Source: Rhizobium sp. | GTDB lineage: Bacteria; Pseudomonadota; Alphaproteobacteria; Rhizobiales; Rhizobiaceae | NCBI GenBank assembly: GCA_028290545.1 | Contig: JAQGJP010000020.1 | Location: 1-64,000 of the forward strand | Direction of reading: 5' to 3' | Length of the DNA stretch: 64,000 bases | Translations under genes and position numbers: made by a program | The notes under the pieces: generated by a model | The model's input: the letters and a program-made list of their open reading frames with translations, nothing else | Databases searched by the model: none | What the model was told of the DNA's origin: nothing | Part shown: piece by piece, positions 8,281-16,782 of the stretch | Numbering within the stretch: position 1 is the first letter of the stretch | How the letters are laid out: each line of letters starts with the position of its first letter

Positions 8281-9627
8281 TCATTTGGTCTGTTCGGCCT
8301 TCTTCTGCTCGACAGCCACGGCCTTGCTCTGGTCCGGCGGGAAGGCCGGGTCCATTTTCTTGCCGCGCAAAAGATCGAGCGCATAATTCAGCTGGACGTC
8401 GTTCTTCGGATCCGGCGGAACGTAAGCCTGCGAGCCGGAGCCCTCGTCATTCTCGTCCTGACCCTTGATATGGCCCTTGAGCGAGGATTCCGCCGCCTTT
8501 TCGATCTTGCCCTGCAGTTCAGGCGGGATCGGCTCTTCGACCTTGATGTCCGGTGTGATGCCGATGCCCTGGATCGACCGGCCGGACGGCGTGTAGTAAA
8601 GCGCCGTCGTCAGGCGAAGCGCGCCATTGTCGCCGAGCGGGATGATCGTCTGCACGGAGCCCTTGCCGAACGAACGCGTACCGAGGACGGTGGCACGCTT
8701 CAGGTCCTGCAATGCGCCGGCGACGATTTCCGAGGCCGAGGCCGAGCCGCCATTGGTCAGCACGATCACCGGCTTGCCGTTGATAAGGTCGCCTTCGGTG
8801 GCCGAGAACCGGCGGGTTTCGCTTTCGACACGACCGCGCGTCGAGACGATTTCGCCCTTGTTCAGGAAGGCGTCGGAGACATTGATTGCCTGATCGAGCA
8901 GGCCGCCCGGATTGAGGCGCAGGTCGAGGACATAGCCCTTGAGCTTGTCGTCCGGCACCTGTGCCTGGATCTTTTCGATGCCCTTCTTCAGGTCGTCATA
9001 GGTCTTTTCGGTGAACGAGATGACGCGGAGGTATCCGACATCGCCCTCGACGCGGGTCTTCACGGCCTGGACGGCGATGATGTCACGCTTGATCGTCAGT
9101 TCGATCGGCTTGTCCGCGCCCTTGCGCAGGATGGTGAGCCTGATCGGCTCACCGATCTCGCCGCGCATCTTGTCGACCGCATCTTCGAGCTTCAGGCCGC
9201 GCACATCGGCGCCATCGATCTTGGAGATCAGGTCGCCGGCGAGAACACCCGCCTTGGCAGCGGGCGTGTCGTCGATCGGGGTGATGACCTTGACGAGATC
9301 GTTTTCCATGGTGACCTCGATGCCGAGACCGCCGAATTCACCACGCGTCTGCGTGCGCATGTCGTCGGCATCCTTGGCATTCATGTAGCTCGAATGCGGA
9401 TCGAGCGAGGAGAGCATGCCGCTAATGGCATTTTCGACCAGCTTCTGCTCATCCGGCGGCGTCACATATTGCGCGCGGACACGTTCAAAAACCTCGCCGA
9501 AAACGCTGAGCTCCTTGTAGGTCGAGGAACCGGCCGCCTCAGCCGGGAGGCCGGCGGAATAGACGCCCACCATCGCGGTGGAGCCCAGCAACGCACCCAG
9601 AAGCAACAGAGAAGTTTTACGTAGCAT
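8281..9627 (-). CDS. ctpA: Carboxy-terminal processing protease, S41 family
   Basis: This 448-residue exported serine protease has an N-terminal signal segment (MLRKTSLLLLGALLGSTAMVG), a PDZ domain around residues 85-175, and the S41 catalytic core with NGGSASASEIVAGAL carrying the nucleophilic Ser and GTRSFGKGSVQT carrying the general-base Lys. CtpA proteases trim or degrade periplasmic wall enzymes. The ATG at 9627 is preferred to a TTG at 9642 because the TTG overlaps the GGAAAGG ribosome site. The start overlaps the end of envC by 11 bases, implying translational coupling. Confidence 0.94.
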   Translation of the reverse strand: MLRKTSLLLLGALLGSTAMVGVYSAGLPAEAAGSSTYKELSVFGEVFERVRAQYVTPPDEQKLVENAISGMLSSLDPHSSYMNAKDADDMRTQTRGEFGGLGIEVTMENDLVKVITPIDDTPAAKAGVLAGDLISKIDGADVRGLKLEDAVDKMRGEIGEPIRLTILRKGADKPIELTIKRDIIAVQAVKTRVEGDVGYLRVISFTEKTYDDLKKGIEKIQAQVPDDKLKGYVLDLRLNPGGLLDQAINVSDAFLNKGEIVSTRGRVESETRRFSATEGDLINGKPVIVLTNGGSASASEIVAGALQDLKRATVLGTRSFGKGSVQTIIPLGDNGALRLTTALYYTPSGRSIQGIGITPDIKVEEPIPPELQGKIEKAAESSLKGHIKGQDENDEGSGSQAYVPPDPKNDVQLNYALDLLRGKKMDPAFPPDQSKAVAVEQKKAEQTK

Positions 9628-11038
9628 TTCGCGCCTTTCCAAGATTTTTCGCGGACCACCAGGGCAACGAATCGACCGGTTTTCCGTCCTTTCGTAATTC
9701 TATGTATAGTGTCGGCCGGTCCGTTACCAGATTAAGACCCGCCGCACTTGCAATTCTCTTTTCACCCATCTGGCCGACGGGCTCGCCGGCAACGACAAAC
9801 TGCCCCTGCCTTGCTGTTACAGCATCCATGCCCGAGAGGACAATATGATAATTCTCCCCGGCATTCATGATGATCATCTGGCCGTAGCTGCGGAAAGGAC
9901 CGGCAAACATGATCCAGCCGTCCGCAGGCGCGGTCACCACCAGGCCAGGACCGGCGGCCACCATCATCCCCTGTGCCGGGTGGTTGGTGCCGTCATCCTC
10001 GCCGAAGAAGCGCAGCACATCGCCCGCCACGGGCAGATCCAGCTTGGCCTTCAGAACGGAGAAGGGATATGCTGGAGCAATGCGGTTTTTGTCGGGCAGC
10101 AGGGTCTCTGCATCGCGCCTGGCCTTCTCGATTTCCGCAGGCGTCATGTTCTGACGCCTGAGGTCTTCGAGACTGGCGGTTTGCGCGGCTTGCCGGGCAG
10201 ACGCAATGTCCGTCTCGATCGATGAAATCAGGTTTTCGAGGCTGGTCGCGCGCGCGGCGAGTTCCTCCGTGCGCTTCTTCTCGCTTTCGAGTTCGGCCTT
10301 GTTGCGGATGCTGAGCTTGTCATTCTCGGCAATCAGCCGGCTCATCTTGTTTTCTTCTTCGAGCGCCGAGGCCATGGTGTTGACATAGCTCTGCCGCTCG
10401 GCGGCGATCTCGGTCCTGACGTCGGTCAGCGCTTTCAGGTCGGCCGCCAGCTTTTCGGTCTCGCCGCGAATGCCGGGCACGACGGCGCCGAGCAGGATGG
10501 CGCTGCGCACCGACGAAAGCGCGTCGTCCGGCGTGACCAGCAGCGCCGGCGGCGGATTGCGGCCCATCCGCTGGAGGGCGGCGAGCACTTCGGCCAGCAG
10601 GCCGCGGCGGGAATGCAGCGATGCCTTGACCGTGGCTTCCTTGCCCTGCAGTTCCTTCAGCCGGGCCTCGTTGGCCAGAGCCTGCCGCTCCAGGCCCTTG
10701 CGTCTGGCGGCGGAATCGACCAGCGCCTGGCGAAGGCCGGACGTGGTGCGTTCGATGCCAAGCAGGCTGGCTTCCAGGGTCTGCGAATGCGACTTGGCCT
10801 CGGCGATGGATTTCGCCAGGTCGCGCAATTCGCTTTCCGTCGCATTGCGGCGGATGGTCAGCACGCCCTCCTGATTGACGGGCGTAGTCGAACCCGGGAC
10901 AATCTCCTGCGAAAACGACACGCCAAAAGACAGAGCGAATCCGACCGCAAGGGTCGCCGCCAATAATCCTGTCCTGGTTGATCTACGCAAACCTGTCCGC
11001 ACCGGTGCCCGCAATGCCCGTCGAGAGTTGCGGTACAT
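9617..11038 (-). CDS. envC: Murein hydrolase activator, EnvC family
   Basis: This 473-residue periplasmic protein has a signal peptide (LLAATLAVGFALSFGVSFSQ), long coiled coils (about residues 60-300, heptad-rich with LEASLLGIERTTSG and ESEKKRTEELAARATSLE) and a C-terminal LytM/M23 domain. The LytM active site is degenerate: the usual HxxxD is replaced by NHPAQGMMV and the HxH by YHIV, so it should act as a non-catalytic activator of amidases during cell division, like EnvC. It sits between rlmH and ctpA in the same run. Confidence 0.9.
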   Translation of the reverse strand: MYRNSRRALRAPVRTGLRRSTRTGLLAATLAVGFALSFGVSFSQEIVPGSTTPVNQEGVLTIRRNATESELRDLAKSIAEAKSHSQTLEASLLGIERTTSGLRQALVDSAARRKGLERQALANEARLKELQGKEATVKASLHSRRGLLAEVLAALQRMGRNPPPALLVTPDDALSSVRSAILLGAVVPGIRGETEKLAADLKALTDVRTEIAAERQSYVNTMASALEEENKMSRLIAENDKLSIRNKAELESEKKRTEELAARATSLENLISSIETDIASARQAAQTASLEDLRRQNMTPAEIEKARRDAETLLPDKNRIAPAYPFSVLKAKLDLPVAGDVLRFFGEDDGTNHPAQGMMVAAGPGLVVTAPADGWIMFAGPFRSYGQMIIMNAGENYHIVLSGMDAVTARQGQFVVAGEPVGQMGEKRIASAAGLNLVTDRPTLYIELRKDGKPVDSLPWWSAKNLGKARNAT

Positions 11039-11069
11039 TAAGCTGATTTGCCTGAGGGACCAAACGGTT

Positions 11070-11552
11070 TCATACCCGGTGATACGGATGGCCGGACAGG
11101 ATGGTGACGGCGCGATAGAGCTGCTCGGCCAGCATCACCCGCACCATCTGGTGCGGCCAGGTCATCTTGCCGAAGGAAAGCATATGGGTTGCGAGTGAAG
11201 CAAGCGCCGGATCGAGCCCGTCCGGGCCGCCGATAGCGACGATCAGTTCGCGCTTGCCGGCGTCGCGGATACCGCCGACGACTTCGGCGAAGGCCGGGCT
11301 GTCGAGCGCCTTGCCGCGTTCGTCGAGCAGGATCAGCAGCGCGCCCTCACCCAGCAGTTTTTCGAGATGTGTCGCTTCTTCACGCTTGCGCGTCTCCGCG
11401 TTGCTCGCTCGGCTCTCGTTGATTTCGGTGATCTTGCCGAGTTCGAGGCCGATAGCAGGGCCCGCCTTGGCAAAGCGGTCCAGATACCGCTCCGCCAACT
11501 CTCTTTCGGGCCCGTTTTTCAACCTGCCCACGGCGAATAGCGAAATCCGCAT
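11070..11552 (-). CDS. rlmH: 23S rRNA (pseudouridine1915-N3)-methyltransferase
   Basis: This 160-residue SPOUT methyltransferase modifies pseudouridine 1915 in helix 69 of 23S rRNA. The SAM-binding trefoil knot is visible as IVAIGGPDGLDP, LSFGKMTWPHQMVRVMLAEQ and the C-terminal YHR. The start at 11552 gives the standard MRISLFAVGRLK N-terminus; the frame stays open 57 bases upstream without conserved sequence. It lies between rsfS and envC, the usual rhizobial order. Confidence 0.95.
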   Translation of the reverse strand: MRISLFAVGRLKNGPERELAERYLDRFAKAGPAIGLELGKITEINESRASNAETRKREEATHLEKLLGEGALLILLDERGKALDSPAFAEVVGGIRDAGKRELIVAIGGPDGLDPALASLATHMLSFGKMTWPHQMVRVMLAEQLYRAVTILSGHPYHRV

Positions 11553-11648
11553 CGCGGGAACTCCAGCTTCGGACCAAAATCTTCTTACCGGAAGATTGCT
11601 CTTCCGCAAGGCATCCGCTCAACCCGTCGCCTATTCAGACGACTGAGG

Positions 11649-12062
11649 TCAGTGCACGGTTTCTTCTTCGAGTTCCGGCGCGGCCCACATCTTTTCAAGA
11701 TTGTAGAACTCGCGGATTTCGGGTCGGAAGACGTGCACGATGATGTCACCGGAATCAATCAGAATCCAGTCGCCGGTCTCCAGGCCTTCGACGCGGACCT
11801 GGCCGACACCATCGGCCTTCAGGTCCTCGATCAAATGCTCGGCGATTGCCGTGACATGCCGGTTCGACCTGCCGGTGACCACGACCATGTAGTCGCCCAG
11901 CGCGGATTTCCCGGTGATGTTGATTGAGGTGACGTTTTCTGCTTTCGAGTCATCGAGACTTTCGAGGACCAGCTTGAGAGCCTTGGCCGCAGCATCGTTA
12001 CCGCGTTCCCTGCTCCGGGAGTAGGCGAATCGTGCCTCTCCTTTGGCGTGTACTGTTGTCAG
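11649..12062 (-). CDS. rsfS: Ribosomal silencing factor RsfS, probable CTG start
   Basis: RsfS binds L14 and blocks subunit joining in starvation. The core is unmistakable (GDYMVVVTGRSNRHVTAIAE, then DSGDIIVHVFRPEIREFYN). An ATG-initiated frame would begin only at 11888 inside this core and lose the first helices. Upstream of it the frame continues as TTVHAKGEARFAYS and ALKLVLESLDDSKAENV, conserved in rhizobial RsfS, until a TAG at 12077. No ATG, GTG or TTG occurs in that stretch. The CTG at 12060-12062, with AAGG about 9 bases before it, would give 137 residues. The upstream neighbour is a UbiH-like gene, not nadD as in many relatives. Confidence 0.82.
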   Translation of the reverse strand: MTTVHAKGEARFAYSRSRERGNDAAAKALKLVLESLDDSKAENVTSINITGKSALGDYMVVVTGRSNRHVTAIAEHLIEDLKADGVGQVRVEGLETGDWILIDSGDIIVHVFRPEIREFYNLEKMWAAPELEEETVH

Positions 12063-12185
12063 AGGACTGCCTTTCTATCTTGAACAGAACAAGCACCCGA
12101 ATGCGACGCACCCGGATTAATCAAGATAGTCATCAAACCTTAAAACTTTCAAGACAAGCCGATTAACTATTTGTCTTTGTGCGCT

Positions 12186-13400
12186 TCAGGGCAACACTCC
12201 ATCCAGCAGCTTCGGATTGGTGCCCTTGGCGACGCCGGCCGCCTGCTTGATGAAGAAATTCTTCAGTCCCGGCATCCGCTCGACCAGACCGAGGCCGAAA
12301 TCGCGGGCGACGCGGATCGGGGTGATGTCGTTGGAGAACAGGCGGTTGAGCACATCGGTGGTCACCCCCATGCGGAACGTATCGAAGCGCCGCCAGGACT
12401 GGTAGCGCTCAAGCACGTTGAGCGAGCCGATGTCGAGCCCGAGCCGGTCGGCATCGATGATGGTCTCGGCGAGTGCCGCGACGTCCTTGAAGCCGAGATT
12501 GAGGCCCTGGCCCGAAATCGGATGAATGCCATGGGCGGAATCGCCGGCCAGCGCGATCCGGTCGGCGACGAAGGCGCGTGCCAGCGTCAGCCCGAGCGGG
12601 AAGGCCCGGCGTCCGCCCACGACTTTCAGCGTGCCGAGCTTGTGGCCGAACCGGCGCTCCAGTTCCGCCTCGAACACCAGATCATCGGAACTCACCAGCC
12701 TGTTGGCATCTGCGGTGCGCTCGGTCCACACCAGCGAGGAGCGGTTGCCCCTGAGCGGCAGGATGGCGAACGGGCCTGCGGGCAGGAAATGCTCCTCCGC
12801 CACGCCTTCATGCGGCCGCTCATGCTCGACCGTGGTGACGATGCCCGATTGGCCGTAATCCCAATGCACGGTCTTGATGCCGGCAATATCCCTCAGCTTC
12901 GACTTGACCCCGTCGCAAGCCACCAGCAGCCGCGCCTGAACCATCTCGCCGCTCGACAGTTGCGCCTTCACCGAGGCCGGTTCGTTGGTGTAATGATCGA
13001 CGGTGGTGGAAAACCGCAACTCGACGCCGAGCTCGCCCGCGAGCGCGATCAGCGGCCCGACCATGGCCGGGTTAGGCACCATATGCGCGAACGGTTCACC
13101 CTGCGCCACATCGCCGTCAAAGGTCAGGAAGACCGGACGTACGGGATCGGCGGTGCGGGAATCGGTGATGATCATCTTGTTGATCGGCTGGGCCTCCGGC
13201 AGGATCTGGTCCCAGACGCCGAGCGCGTTCAGCATGCGCGAAGCAGCGGCGGCGATCGCCGATGCCCGGCCATCCCGCTTCCAGCTGCCCTCGGGCGCAC
13301 CATCGGCGACCATGACCGTGAGGTGCGGCGCGGCCTTTTTAATCGACACGGCAACCGAAAGACCGATATATCCGCCGCCGGCGACCAGGATATCGAGCAT
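12186..13400 (-). CDS. UbiH/UbiF/COQ6-family FAD-dependent hydroxylase
   Basis: This 404-residue flavoprotein monooxygenase belongs to the family that hydroxylates ubiquinone precursors. It shows the dinucleotide fold near the N-terminus (LVAGGGYIGLSVAVS), the mid-protein motif ARLLVACDGVKSKLR and the FAD-ribityl motif RIALAGDSAHGIHPISGQGL. The ATG at 13400 follows AAGGAG; the longer open frame upstream reads into the divergent tesB gene. Which ring position is hydroxylated cannot be told from sequence. Confidence 0.9.
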   Translation of the reverse strand: MLDILVAGGGYIGLSVAVSIKKAAPHLTVMVADGAPEGSWKRDGRASAIAAAASRMLNALGVWDQILPEAQPINKMIITDSRTADPVRPVFLTFDGDVAQGEPFAHMVPNPAMVGPLIALAGELGVELRFSTTVDHYTNEPASVKAQLSSGEMVQARLLVACDGVKSKLRDIAGIKTVHWDYGQSGIVTTVEHERPHEGVAEEHFLPAGPFAILPLRGNRSSLVWTERTADANRLVSSDDLVFEAELERRFGHKLGTLKVVGGRRAFPLGLTLARAFVADRIALAGDSAHGIHPISGQGLNLGFKDVAALAETIIDADRLGLDIGSLNVLERYQSWRRFDTFRMGVTTDVLNRLFSNDITPIRVARDFGLGLVERMPGLKNFFIKQAAGVAKGTNPKLLDGVLP

Positions 13401-13490
13401 CGGGAACTCCTTTTCTTTCTGTCTTGATGACAGGCTTCGGCGGAGTATAGAGGAAGACAGAGCCGCACGAAACCGCTGGAGAATGCCAAA

Positions 13491-14375
13491 ATGCCGCGTC
13501 CCGAAAACGTCCTCACCGACATCGAACATCTGGTCGGCATTCTCGATCTCGAAAAGATCGAGGAGAATATCTATCGCGGCACCAGCCCGGACGTCGGCTG
13601 GCAGCGGGTGTTCGGCGGATTGGTGATTTCCCAGGCGCTGGTCGCCGCAAACCGCACGGTGGCGCCCGACCGGTTCGTGCATTCGCTGCACAGCTATTTC
13701 CTCCGCCCCGGCGATCCCACGATACCGATCCTTTATGAGGTCGATCGCATCCGCGACGGATCGAGCTTCACGACGCGGCGCGTGGTGGCAATCCAGCATG
13801 GCAAGGCGATCTTCACGCTGTCGGCATCATTCCAGATCGACGAACCGGGCCTCAAGCATCAGTCGTCGATGCCGGACGTGCCGTTGCCCGAAGACCTGCC
13901 GAACCCGGAACAACTTTACGAATCCTACCTTAAGGACGCGCCGGAACACATCAGACGCTTCTGGCTGCGCGAACGGCCGGTCGAGATCATTCCGGTTTCG
14001 ATGGCCCATTACATATCCAACGACGCATTGCCGCCTGAACAGCACATCTGGATCAAGGCCAATGGCAAAGTACCGGCGAGCCGGCCGCTGCAAGCCGCGT
14101 TCCTGGCCTATCTCTCCGATATGACGCTGCTCGACACCTCACTTTTCCCGCATGGACTCTCTGTGTTCGAACGGACGATCCAGGGCGCCAGTCTCGACCA
14201 TTCCATGTGGTTTCACGCGCCCGATCCACTTGACGACTGGCTGCTATACACGACCGACAGCCCGTTTGCGGGCGGCGCGCGCGGCCTGAGCCGCGGCAGC
14301 ATTTTCAACCGGGCCGGACGGTTAATCGCCTCGACCGCGCAGGAAGGATTGATTCGGAAACGTGCAAATGATTAA
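13491..14375 (+). CDS. tesB: Acyl-CoA thioesterase II
   Basis: This 294-residue double hot-dog thioesterase hydrolyses medium- and long-chain acyl-CoA. Conserved segments are GWQRVFGGLVISQALVAA and HSLHSYFLRPGD in the first repeat and LAYLSDMTLLDT and LDHSMWFH in the second, containing the Asp and Thr of the catalytic triad. It is divergent from the UbiH-like gene, with 90 bases between starts. Confidence 0.95.
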   Translation: MPRPENVLTDIEHLVGILDLEKIEENIYRGTSPDVGWQRVFGGLVISQALVAANRTVAPDRFVHSLHSYFLRPGDPTIPILYEVDRIRDGSSFTTRRVVAIQHGKAIFTLSASFQIDEPGLKHQSSMPDVPLPEDLPNPEQLYESYLKDAPEHIRRFWLRERPVEIIPVSMAHYISNDALPPEQHIWIKANGKVPASRPLQAAFLAYLSDMTLLDTSLFPHGLSVFERTIQGASLDHSMWFHAPDPLDDWLLYTTDSPFAGGARGLSRGSIFNRAGRLIASTAQEGLIRKRAND

Positions 14376-14498
14376 TTTGCGGGCATTTTCTAAATTTGGT
14401 CTATAATTTAGGCATTTTCCTTTCGCGCATCTGCCCGTTTTTTAATGCACTTCACAATCATCGTTAATTTTCAGCCACTTATTCCTCTCCCGCGGAAC

Positions 14499-14514
14499 TG
14501 GCACGCGCCTTGTA
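14499..14514 (+). promoter_or_regulatory. Sigma-54 (RpoN) promoter of glnK-amtB
   Basis: TGGCAC-N5-TTGTA matches the -24/-12 consensus TGGCAC-N5-TTGCW with one mismatch, and the GG and downstream G are 10 bases apart as required. It lies about 100 bases before glnK, the gene classically driven by NtrC and RpoN under nitrogen limitation. No perfect NtrC dyad was seen; TGC-N12-GCA lies further upstream in the same gap. Confidence 0.75.
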
Positions 14515-14517
14515 TAG

Positions 14518-14949
<432 letters not shown>

Positions 14950-14979
14950 CGGCCGCACATTGCAGGGGAGTTTTACCTG

Positions 14980-16404
14980 ATGTCACTATCCAAGCTTTCA
15001 ACTTCACTCAGCACGGCCTGGCTTACGCTCGGCGTGACGCTGGCGCCGGTCATCGCTTTCGCACAGGAAACGACGACTGCGGCAGCGCCGGCTGCGCCCG
15101 CCATGACGATGGACAAGGGCGACAACACCTGGATGCTCGTCTCTTCGGCGCTTGTCCTTCTGATGACAGTGCCGGGTCTCGCCCTTTTCTACGGCGGCCT
15201 CGTGCGCACCAAGAACATGCTTTCCGTCCTCATGCAGGTGCTGGTCATTGCCGCCGCCGTATCCCTGATCTGGATCGTCTACGGCTATTCGATGGCTTTC
15301 ACCAATGGCGGCAGTTTGAACAGCTTCGTCGGCGGCTTCTCCAAGATGTTCCTGAATGGCGTAACGACCTCGTCGCTCAGTGAGACCTTCTCGAAGGGCG
15401 TGGCCATTCCCGAACTCACATTCGTGATCTTCCAGATGACGTTCGCGTGCATCACCCCCGGCTTGATCGTCGGCGCTGTCGCCGAACGTATCAAGTTCCG
15501 GTCGATGATCCTGTTTGCAGTCCTCTGGGTAACCTTCATCTACTTCCCGATTGCGCATATGGTCTGGTTCTGGGGCGGTCCGAGCGCCTATGCCGATCCG
15601 GCTGGCCTGATCTTCTCCTTCGGCGCGATCGATTTCGCCGGTGGTACCGTGGTGCATATCAATGCCGGGATCGCCGGTCTGGTCGGCGCCATCATGCTCG
15701 GCAAGCGCATTGGCTACAAGAAGGATCTGATGGCGCCGCATTCGATGACGCTGACCATGGTCGGTGCAGCCCTGCTGTGGGTCGGCTGGTTCGGCTTCAA
15801 CGCCGGGTCCAACCTTGAAGCCAACGCCTACGCTTCACTCGCCTTCATCAACACTTTCGTCGCTACCGCTGCGGCATGCTTGTCCTGGTGCGCTGTTGAA
15901 CACCTGGCACGCGGCAAGGCTTCCATGCTCGGTGCTGTTTCGGGTGTTGTCGCCGGTCTGGTTGCCGTCACACCGGCAGCAGGCTTCGCAGGTCCGCTTG
16001 GCTCTATCGTACTTGGCCTTCTCGTCTCGCCGCTGTGCTACTTCTTCGTCGGCGTGGTGAAGAACAAGTTCGACTATGACGACAGCCTTGATGTCTTCGG
16101 CGTCCATTGCGTCGGCGGCATCTTCGGAGCGCTGATGACCGGCATCCTTGTCAACCCCGCGCTGGGCGGCGCCGGTATCGTCGATTACTCGACCGCAGAT
16201 TTCGCTGCGACCTATGCCGGCACAGCCACCCAGGTTCTGAACCAGGCGAAAGGTGTTCTCGTGACCCTGCTCTGGTCCGGCATCGGTTCGGCGATCCTCT
16301 TCAAACTCGTCGACCTGATATTCGGTCTGAGGGTCTCGGTTGAAGCAGAACGCGAAGGTCTCGACCTTTCGTCCCATGGCGAGGCTGCCTACCACAACTC
16401 ATAA
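14980..16404 (+). CDS. amtB: Ammonium transporter
   Basis: This 474-residue ammonium channel carries a cleavable signal (LTLGVTLAPVIAFAQ) and 11 membrane helices. The twin pore histidines are in GGTVVHINAGIAGL and DVFGVHCVGGIFGAL, and the signature DFAGG is present. GGGGAG sits 9-10 bases before the ATG. Its partner GlnK blocks the channel when nitrogen is plentiful. Confidence 0.97.
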   Translation: MSLSKLSTSLSTAWLTLGVTLAPVIAFAQETTTAAAPAAPAMTMDKGDNTWMLVSSALVLLMTVPGLALFYGGLVRTKNMLSVLMQVLVIAAAVSLIWIVYGYSMAFTNGGSLNSFVGGFSKMFLNGVTTSSLSETFSKGVAIPELTFVIFQMTFACITPGLIVGAVAERIKFRSMILFAVLWVTFIYFPIAHMVWFWGGPSAYADPAGLIFSFGAIDFAGGTVVHINAGIAGLVGAIMLGKRIGYKKDLMAPHSMTLTMVGAALLWVGWFGFNAGSNLEANAYASLAFINTFVATAAACLSWCAVEHLARGKASMLGAVSGVVAGLVAVTPAAGFAGPLGSIVLGLLVSPLCYFFVGVVKNKFDYDDSLDVFGVHCVGGIFGALMTGILVNPALGGAGIVDYSTADFAATYAGTATQVLNQAKGVLVTLLWSGIGSAILFKLVDLIFGLRVSVEAEREGLDLSSHGEAAYHNS

Positions 16405-16409
16405 CGGAA

Positions 16410-16437
16410 TTGCGGCGCGATCCTCCTTGCGCCGCAA
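16410..16437. terminator. Hairpin after amtB
   Basis: TTGCGGCGC (16410-16418) pairs perfectly with GCGCCGCAA (16429-16437) around a 10-base loop just after the amtB stop. No T-run follows, so it may work with the stronger terminator at 16476. Confidence 0.5.
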
Positions 16438-16475
16438 GCTCTCCCGTCGCGGTCGTCTCCTGATATGCCGCGCTT

Positions 16476-16504
16476 GGCCCGAAGTGAAAGCTTCGGGCCT
16501 TTTT
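16476..16504 (+). terminator. Intrinsic terminator of glnK-amtB
   Basis: A 9-bp stem (GGCCCGAAG at 16476-16484, CTTCGGGCC at 16491-16499) with a 6-base loop is followed by five T. Confidence 0.8.
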
Positions 16505-16782
16505 CATGCTGTTGCCGAAAGCAGCTGATCCAGATGAATTGTTGCATGGAAGGCACTTGCATTTACCGGGAACGGATTCCAGCGGGCCGCAAAAGCCGCG
16601 CAACCGGTTTTTTTAGAGGTAGATCTCTGATCCCTCATGACCTGCTTCATGCAGGCCATCCAGCAGCGCCGCGTCTGCGGCGCAAAAGAGGCTTTTGCAC
16701 TCAGCGACCTCGTGCGCGCTACGCACGACAAACCTCGTCATCGCGTGTAAAAGTTCCTGCCAAGACTTTGCAGCGGCAGCCT
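16505..16782. other. Intergenic region after amtB terminator
   Basis: Two short minus-strand frames (75 and 79 codons) cross this stretch, but neither shows a recognisable family nor a ribosome site, and both overlap structure-free mixed sequence. A run of seven T at about 16608-16614 follows a GC-rich patch and may mark the end of a small transcript on the plus strand. I cannot assign a gene. Confidence 0.3.

Noticed and set aside
11649..11888. 79-codon ATG-initiated version of rsfS
   Set aside because: It would begin inside the conserved core strand and drop conserved N-terminal helices visible upstream in the same frame.
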